Assembly: GCA_016197365.1 (NCBI GenBank)
Contig: JACPVS010000023.1
Coordinates: 124,001 to 188,000 of the forward strand
Source of the DNA: Mycolicibacterium cosmeticum
Lineage (GTDB): Bacteria > Actinomycetota > Actinomycetes > Mycobacteriales > Mycobacteriaceae
Length of the DNA stretch: 64,000 nt
Reading direction: 5' to 3'
In this document: piece by piece, positions 63,801 to 64,000 of the stretch
Layout: each line of letters begins with the position of its first letter
Position numbering within the stretch: the first letter of the stretch is position 1
Notes under the pieces: generated by a model
Database searches by the model: none
What the model was told of the DNA's origin: nothing
The model's input: only the letters and a program-made list of their open reading frames with translations
Translations under genes and position numbers: made by a program

Positions 63801-64000
63801 CGTGGGCGCCGTCAGCGCTGAACCGGGAGCGGGTCGCCCGGCTCAGCCGGCTGTGGTTCGAGGCACTGGCCGGAATCTGTGCTCATGTGCGCGGCGGTGG
63901 CGGCGGCCTGACGCCGTCGGACATCGCGCCGGCCCGGCTGCACCAGCACCAGATCGACGAGCTGTCCGCGCGCCACCAGATCATCGACGTGCTGCCGCTG
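44333..64000 (+). CDS. Giant multimodular non-ribosomal peptide synthetase (3' end outside window)
   Basis: The frame stays open for 6556 codons from ATG 44333 (GGGGTGG upstream) to the window edge. Domain order: C1-A1-T1-E1 / C2-A2(nMT)-T2 / C3-A3-T3 / C4-A4-T4 / C5-A5-T5-E5 / C6. Thiolation serines are residues 997, 2885, 3938, 4990 and 6037. All C domains completely visible have HHxxxDG, both E domains have HHxxxDxxSW, and every A domain keeps the core Lys motif (GKLD). C1 opens LPITRGQLDIWLAQE as in Mps1-like lipopeptide synthetases, suggesting acyl start. C2 and C6 follow E domains (D-accepting); C3-C5 are L-type (PLSFAQNRLWF). Product unknown: at least six residues, D at 1 and 5, N-methyl at 2. 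Confidence 0.95.
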   Translation, partial: MEFGNDDAALPITRGQLDIWLAQETGSDSQAGSAWQLGLFTEIDGFIELDALEWAIRRAVDEAEPMRATFLDVDGEVYQRAADAAGIDLAVFDVSQAADPEREARDIASSIQRTPMPLSGPLFRFAVFQAAAGTTYLFVCCHHIVIDGYGLALVCQRIASLYSALESGAPIPASIFGSLQELIDCESDYEKSQSYVTDREYWTANLPTPAQGTGLGRCTPGTQSGPDSARNTAPIPLNSAVLQRVQRLCEAWDMPRSTVLTAACALIVRGWCADGDGVVLDFPVSRRVRPETKTLPAMVAGVVPLGLRVGPTDSVSDFCAHVDVRIREALDHQRFPVEALERKSGLRGPGELSDRMVVDFLPSSFTVPFGATSASAELISGPGRGSGFLFSGTGDEVFLGVFGSAGPLAAVDTAELAGRLERVLHAMTIDPGRPVSSLDLLDQPTRARLESLGNWSALTSSVLEQVSIPAMFGEQVRRSPAAIALSSQGESLTYAELDEAADRIAHLLVERGIGPGQRIALLLPRSTQAVTAILAVLKTGASYLPIDPALPDARISFLFSDAAPSAVLTNAELAARVAEFGVRAIDVDDADVDDAGVDDADVASAFTAPDAGDIAYVIYTSGTTGTPKGVAITHHNLTQLIASLDGGLPAPAEQAWSHWHSYAFDFSIWEIFAALLRGGRLVVIPESVSAEPQEFHDMLIAEQVTVVTQTPSAIGMLADEGLESCALVMGGEACPADIVDRWSPNRTMINAYGPTETTIYVAVSDPLTAGSGAAPIGTPVPGSALFVLDSWLQPVAPGVVGELYVAGDGVGAGYVNRTGLTAARFVACPFGSAGQRMYRTGDLVYWGPDGQLHYVGRADDQVKIRGYRIELGEVHTALAGIEGVAGAAVIVREDRPGDRRLVGYVTGVVDPVEARAALRLRLPAYMVPAVVVVLAELPLTTSGKLDIRALPAPEYTAGAYRAPGSATEELLAGIYADVLGVDSVSVDDSFFELGGDSILSMQVSARARAAGLTCRPRDVFVEQTVARLARAVGAADTDTVVADDGVGPVQATPIMRWLATQDGPVDQFNQTLVVQAPAGVIEADVTAVLQALLDTHAMLRLRLKNGALQTLEAGEVDARDCLRVVDELSDAVVLAARSRLNPATAVMLSAVWVATSGELVLVVHHLAVDGVSWRILLEDINIAWGQHRAGQPVTLAPTGTSFQRWAQLLTEHARSDEVTRHTDTWQRTAAVPPVLAPAGPGDTYATAGRLTATLDAECTRMLLGEVPAAFHAGVQDVLLIGFALAVAQFAGNPTAPVGIDVEGHGRHEELSAHVDLSRTVGWFTTKYPVALTVDRAGVPWARIGAGDAALGPVLKDAKEQLRALPDSLTYGLLRYLRPDNLLDAAEPTIGFNYLGRFGFPAIDGIESLWRLGSDGLSRSGVAAALAIPLAHSVQLDAGTIDTAAGPQLQADWTWAASVLERDEVARLNTLWFEALAGICAHVRAGGGGLTPSDIVPARLHQHEIDELQRHHRIADILPLTPLQQGLLFHTSTAGGEVSADMYSVQLDFTLVGTLDPDRLHDAVRTVVGRHPHLAAQFCRQYEHPVQVILSDPVIAWSFLDFSDTGDALEDEIERFCTRERTAVGSLGDQPAFRAVLIRTAPQRHRFVLTNHHIVLDGWSMPILLREIFACYFGQRLPAAASYRRFITWLADRDLDAARAAWRDVLAGFDTPTLVGPRDRLQDRLGLGRRGFATFEVSEQTTRALGELARSRQTTVSTVLQAAWAVLLTALTGNQDVAFGTARSRMGQLDVADAESMVGLLINTVPVRAAITADTTATDLLGQLQTAHNDTLDHQHLALAEIHRATGHEQLFDTLFVYENYPIDTDVPLGDDLTMAGFTNREYNHYPLTVEALPGRELSLHVEYDTEVFTAAGIAALTGRLGRLLVAMTTEPDRKLLSVNLLGAEEQTELDRWSGADATAPVGVATELLAAAVITHPEAVAVIDADRSYTYRELDEWSNRLARKLIDDGAGPEHAVGVAIDRSAELVAAWWAVSKAGAIYVPVDRTHPVERIATVLNSVAAVCVLTGGTDTVAGAGARPVLRIDDLQLGEFSAAPLTATDRPGPLDPTNTAYVIFTSGSTGEPKGVAVGHAGLLGAAAAQRVAYGLGRDARVLAVAAPTFDASLFELLLATGSAAALVVAPRDVYAGEALTALMQRQRVSAALLTPTVVASLDRARLDGLTTLITGGEACPDELVHAWAPGRRMFNAYGPSEATIWATGTPLTPARPVNIGAPIGGVRTLALDAQLNPVPVGVVGELYLAGPALAHGYLGRTRLTADRFVANPHGGQGQRMYRTGDLARWNADGTLDYLGRVDTQIKLRGQRIELGEIESALLACPQVSQAAATVHHGTTGSQLVAYITFEQATETNRDTQHDDEIVEEWQTIYDELYAAEGEAVPFGSDFRGWNSSYTGEPIPLAEMEEWRSTTVDRILALHPRHALEIGAGSGLLLSQVAPHCERYVATDISAAAVDKLTHALRQSQIPWRDRVDLSARPAHVTAGLPTAHFDTIIVNSVVQYFPNATYLAEVIDNALELLAPGGSLFIGDVRNHSLQNAFQTGIAMARTGSTASTDAAVLRQRVQHAVLGEPELLLAPEFFSRWSAAGGLDIQVRRGSADNELSRYRYDVTIHKAPAAVRSVATAPAWPWAEVADLSVLTDRLTTEVPDAQRISGIPRSGVIGDVAGERALAAGGAVGTVHGGVVPEELYRLGAGAGYRVAVTWGAEPGTVDAVFVRPTDAVLTDVYLPDPHQHHLANEPHSSTKLSAVRRRLSTWLPDYMVPPHIVVLDEMPLTSSGKLDRKNLPAPEYSDADGYRAPVGAVQEILADIYAQVLGVQRVGVDDSFFDLGGDSLSAMRLIGAVNASLNADLSVRTVFEAPTVAELAPRVGGDARRLEPLTATVRPDVVPLSFAQNRLWFFDQLQGPSPIYNLAVALRLRGRLDADALRAALADVVGRHESLRTLYTAPGGTAQQVVLPAEQADIGWDHVDAAGWPAARLDEAVSAATRHTFDLAAQIPFHAKLFRVSDGEHILVTVVHHIAADGWSITPLVRDLGLAYASRCVGQAPAWEPPPVQYVDYTLWQRTQLGDIDDQASPIAAQLAYWEEALTGLPERLALPADRPYPAVADHHGARVSVHWPTEVQQQVRRVAREHNATSFMVIQAAFAALLSRVGATTDVAVGFPIAGRGDAALDELVGFFVNTLVLRVDLAGDPTFAELLSQVRRRSLAAYENQDVPFEVLVERLNPTRSLTHHPLVQVLLGWQNFTWQAGDAAGLALGDLQVTPLPVDTETARMDLAFSLGERWDEDGEPAGLDVNVEYRTDIFDADTVGALVGRLGRLLNALTADPDLRPAAVDLLDDAEHVRLDRWGNRAVLAATATEATVVELFAAQVSRDPAAVALVCGDRSLTYQQLDDAANRLARRLAEHGAGPGQSVALLFSRSADAVVAILAVLKAGAAYLPMDPALPAARVEFMLGDAAPIVAVTTAELADRFAGSGVPVIDVRDPVDAQPGAPLPAPRPDDVAHIIYTSGTTGVPKGVAVTQRNVTQLFRGLQIGIDLSPQQVWTQFHSYAFDFSVWEIWGALLHGGRLVVVPDAVARSAADFHDLLVRERVTVLTQTPSAAAVLSTDGLDGIALVIGAEACPPEMVDRWAPGRTMVNVYGPTETTMWLCKSTPLTAGSGAPPIGSPTAGAAFFVLDERLRPVPPGVVGELYLSGLGVGIGYWRRTGLTATRFMACPFGAPGQRMYRTGDLVSWRPDGQLDYFGRADEQVKVRGYRIELGEVRSALAAVPDVEQAVVIAREDRPGDKRLVGYITGTADPAEARAVLAQRLPGYMVPAAVLAVPAMPVTVNGKLDTRALPAPDYHDTARYRAPSGAVEEMLTAIYAELLGVDRVGVDDSFFDLGGDSLSTMRLIAAINSEVGAELPVRTVFEAPTVAQLALRLGDGGRGQEPLVAGTRPDVVPLSFAQNRLWFIDQLQGPSPMYNMPVALRLRGRLDSDALRAALADVVARHESLRTRFVAPGGTPQQLVVAVDRAEIGWDVVDADGWSPDRLAGAVRSLGQYAFDLSAEIPVRATLLRAAEEDHLLVAVVHHIAADGWSLRPLVTDLGLAYAARCAGTAPGWEPLAVQYIDYTLWQRAQLGDIDDHTSPIAEQLTYWEEALHGLPERLDLPTDRPYPAVADQRGATVEVNWDGALQEQIARVAREHNATSFMVIQAALSVLLATLSASSDVAVGFPIAGRRDPALDDLVGFFVNTLVLRVDLAGNPTLAELLDQVRSRSLAAYEHQDVPFEVLVERLNPGRSLTHHPLVQVMLGWQNLPWQHTDDAAGLVLDDLAVTPLPVDTQVARMDLAFSLSEKWNPAGAPAGIGGIVEYRTDVFDSSSVEALVQRLRRVLVVITTDPARPLSSVDLVGPEEHSHLDALGHRETLARPAIETSMLELFASHVERTPDAVAVSDGDRAITYAELDIASNRLAHALSGYGCAPGGCCALLLSRSAETVAAMLAVLKTGAAYLPVDPGWPAERIDFVLTDASPAVTITTDEFAGRLDGFTGAVLDVDDPGVAGQPGTALPHPAADDLAYVIYTSGTTGVPKGVGLTHANVTQLLASLESGLSPAGVWSHAHSPAFDVAVWEIFGALLRGGRVVVVPDAVARSAPDLQALLVAEGVTVLTQTPSAAAMLSPAGLESATLVVVGEACPAEVVERWSPHTVMLNAYGPTETTMCVAVSAPLRPGADVVPIGTPVGGAGLFVLDGWLRPVPTGAVGELYVAGAGLGVGYLRRAPLTGTRFVACPFGRPGQRMYRTGDLVRWGADGQLRYLGRADEQVKIRGYRIELGDVRAALNAVDGVDQAVVIAREDRPGDKRLVGYLTGTADPGQVRAALAERLPAYMVPAAVMVLDALPLTANGKLDTRALPAPDYVAGAYRAPGNPVEDILAGVFAELLGVDRVGIDDSFFDLGGDSITAMRLIAAVNTSLGADLAVRTVFETPTVAGLAPRIDGGATALDPLVAGARPDVIPLSFAQNRLWFLEQLQGPSAVYNLATAMRLEGRLDTAALHAALADVVTRHESLRTLFAAPDGIPQQIVIPADRAQFGWQVIDADGWPVQRLDEAVDAATRYAFDLAAEIPLRATLFRVAPDTHVLVAAVHHIAADGWSITPLARDLGMAYVARCAGLAPGWRDLPVQYVDYTLWQRAQFGELNDSGSPIAAQLAYWEDALAGLPERVSLPTDRPYPLVADHRGATAAVEWPAELQQQIARVARAHNATSFMVVQAALLALLSKVGGSSDVAVGFPIAGRRDAALDELVGFFVNTLVLRVEVAGDPSFADLLAQVQQRSLAAYENQDVSFEVLVERLNPARSLAHHPLVQVMLAWQNLPGQGNGPAGGLALGDLAVIPMPVDTKTARMDLTFSLGERWTEAGDLAGIAGTVEYRTDVFDAAAIDTLLARLQRMLTAVVADPAIALSSVDVLADAERTRIDDLANLAALTETVTDPSIPELFAAQVARTPDAVALTYLDRSLTYRELDEAANRLAHLLSGRGAGPGQTVALLLPRSADAIVAILAVLKAGAAYLPIDPALPAARIDFVLADAAPVAVLAPADLADPDLDTQPNTSLPWPAAEDLAYLIYTSGTTGVPKGVAVTHRNVTQLLTSPDSGLPTAGVWSLWHSLAFDVSVWEIFGALLRGGRLVVVSESAARSPEDLHALLVAERVTVLSQTPSAATMLPTAGLGDVTLVVAGEACPAELVQSWTHAEGGSARTMINAYGPTEATIYAAISAPLAAGPGPEARRVPIGRPVPKAATFVLDSRLRPVPLGVIGELYLAGAGVAAGYVRRGGLTASRFVACPFAGAGARMYRTGDLVRWRADGQLDYLGRVDEQVKIRGYRIELGEVRTALAALDGVDQAAVVARADRPGDRRLVGYVTGAVDPAAARAMLADTLPAYMIPSAVVLLPELPLTSNGKLDTRALPEPEYTAGRYRAPSGAVEEILAGIYADVLGTDRVGIDDSFFDLGGDSISSMQVVTRARAAGLTCRTRDIFVEQTVARLARVTEIAGTGSGPDDEGIGPVQPTPIIRWLAETPGPVDEFNQTMSVHAPAGVTEADVLVVLQALLDRHGTLRMSSQDGALSVPPAGSVDARDCLQTVEELSDGAVVAARARLDPAAGSMLSALWVTGTGQLVVIVHHLAVDAVSWRILLEDINIAWGQHHAGQAVELPAGGTSFQRWAAVLAEHAAHPDVAAGAPAWQQVSDVAAVLPPVQPGTDTFATAGHLSAQLDAETTAMLLGEVPAAFHAGINDILLIAFAMATAEFVDAGEAPIGIDVEGHGRHEDLGGDVDLTRTVGWFTTKHPVALTSGAINWAQVVAGDATLGAAVKNAKEQLRALPDAVTYGLLRYLTADATLATPDPTIGFNYLGRQGAAGNLPETFWRASQDIALAQTAAAIPMPLMHTLELTAGTVDTADGAALHANWTWAPSALNRERVARLSRLWFEALAGICAHVRGGGGGLTPSDIAPARLHQHQIDELSARHQIIDVLPL
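46088..46139 (+). repeat. 15-bp tandem repeat inside the A1 domain
   Basis: The unit GATGTCGACGATGCA occurs at 46088 and 46103 identically, then as a 2-mismatch copy at 46118, and a partial copy at 46133. It encodes VDDA-type pentapeptide repeats (DVDDA) in a loop of A1, between AAPSAVLTNAEL and the YTSGTTG core. Multiples of 15 bp keep the frame, so the copy number can vary between strains. Confidence 0.85.
48835..53100 (+). other. NRPS module 2: C(D-L)-A with N-methyltransferase-T
   Basis: C2 about residues 1510-1940 (LPLTPLQQGLLFHTS; NHHIVLDGWSM), of the type that accepts a D-residue. A2 starts about 1950. Between its core motifs A8 (RIELGEIE) and A10 (MPLTSSGKLD) an N-methyltransferase is inserted at about 2410-2670, with SAM motif LEIGAGSGLLLS and the diagnostic NSVVQYFP. 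Pocket residues by hand: D-A-F-L-I-G-A-I-W-K, a hydrophobic pattern without exact match. T2 is DLGGDSLSAMRL (Ser2885). Expected to add an N-methylated, probably aliphatic, L-residue. Confidence 0.85.
53110..56260 (+). other. NRPS module 3: C-A-T
   Basis: C3 about residues 2935-3380 (PLSFAQNRLWFFDQLQG; VHHIAADGWS), L-L type. A3 about 3405-3895 with YTSGTTGVPKG; pocket residues by hand D-F-W-T-V-G-V-M-W-K, close to module 1 in the first six positions. T3 DLGGDSLSTMRL (Ser3938). NVYGPTE replaces the usual NAYGPTE. No tailoring domain. Substrate not assignable. Confidence 0.85.
56265..59410 (+). other. NRPS module 4: C-A-T
   Basis: C4 about residues 3990-4440 (PLSFAQNRLWFIDQLQG; VHHIAADGWS). A4 about 4460-4945; pocket residues by hand D-V-W-T-V-V-A-M-C-K, seven of ten identical to the Phe-type code DAWTVAAVCK, so an aromatic residue is a weak prediction. 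T4 DLGGDSITAMRL (Ser4990). C4 is highly similar to C3 at DNA level. Confidence 0.85.
59415..63905 (+). other. NRPS module 5: C-A-T-E
   Basis: C5 about residues 5035-5485 (PLSFAQNRLWFLEQLQG; VHHIAADGWS). A5 about 5510-5995; pocket residues by hand D-V-W-S-V-A-A-I-Y-K, unassigned small/hydrophobic type. T5 DLGGDSISSMQV (Ser6037). E5 about 6085-6525 with HHLAVDAVSW and IGFNYLGRQ. A 38-bp stretch of E5 (62969-63006) is identical to E1 (47849-47886). It yields a D-residue at position 5. Confidence 0.85.
63906..64000 (+). other. NRPS module 6: beginning of a D-accepting condensation domain
   Basis: After E5 the sequence RLHQHQIDELSARHQIIDVL then PL repeats the start of C2 (RLHQHEIDELQRHHRIADIL then PL). 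So at least one more module continues past the window and accepts the D-residue from module 5. Confidence 0.85.

Overview
The window is high-GC actinobacterial DNA, almost certainly a chromosome segment of a rapidly growing mycobacterium (Mycolicibacterium type). The left end carries the mycobacterial order DUF5318 - ponA1 - GT87 membrane protein - rpsF - ssb - rpsR - rplI - dnaB, as in the M. tuberculosis Rv0049-Rv0058 region not far from oriC. An arr rifamycin ADP-ribosyltransferase, an MmpS/MmpL pair, an Rv2525c-like Tat protein, an LppW-like lipoprotein and an MbtH/NRPS locus agree with this.

Layout. 1-2271: two tandem DUF1707 membrane proteins (minus strand), then DUF5318. 2264-6306: PonA1 and a translationally coupled polyprenyl-dependent glycosyltransferase-like protein. 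6457-8106: rpsF-ssb-rpsR-rplI operon, closed by a strong hairpin. 8107-8596: a regulatory gap with a one-directional cluster of DnaA-box-like 9-mers and a LexA-type palindrome, leading into dnaB. dnaB is split by a 403-residue class 3 intein in its Walker A motif.

11197-20383 looks like an accessory island placed 11 bp after dnaB. It holds a TnsA-like endonuclease gene, a truncated TnsB-like gene, a truncated GHKL ATPase gene, and two gene blocks diverging from or abutting an XRE regulator (SDRs, a metallo-hydrolase, an F420-type oxidoreductase, a cupin, saccharopine-dehydrogenase-like, VOC and GyrI-like proteins). Three similar arrays (TGTRGS followed by two copies of a TTCTCA-type 20-bp repeat) lie at 11197, 13115 and 20338, and opposite-facing GTGAGAC pairs lie at 13000 and 20241. 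I read these as ends of Tn7-like elements.

20396-37293: ordinary mycobacterial accessory genes. These include YaeQ, a MerR/NTF2/SDR divergent unit with paired operators, arr, a double-truncation junction at about 24505, an exported cell-wall cluster, an acyl-CoA oxidase-like protein, a SOUL protein, a MarR-MFS efflux pair and a DUF417 protein.

37411-64000: an MmpS-MmpL transporter pair, a double-hotdog dehydratase, a TetR regulator, a secreted protein, then MbtH and one gigantic NRPS reading frame that stays open from 44333 to the window end (6556 codons visible). It encodes C-A-T-E / C-A(N-methyltransferase)-T / C-A-T / C-A-T / C-A-T-E / C... This would make an at least six-residue lipopeptide-like product with two D-residues and one N-methylated residue. 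The module order differs from the glycopeptidolipid synthetases Mps1/Mps2 and from mycobactin and exochelin assembly lines, and is the best candidate for an undescribed system here.
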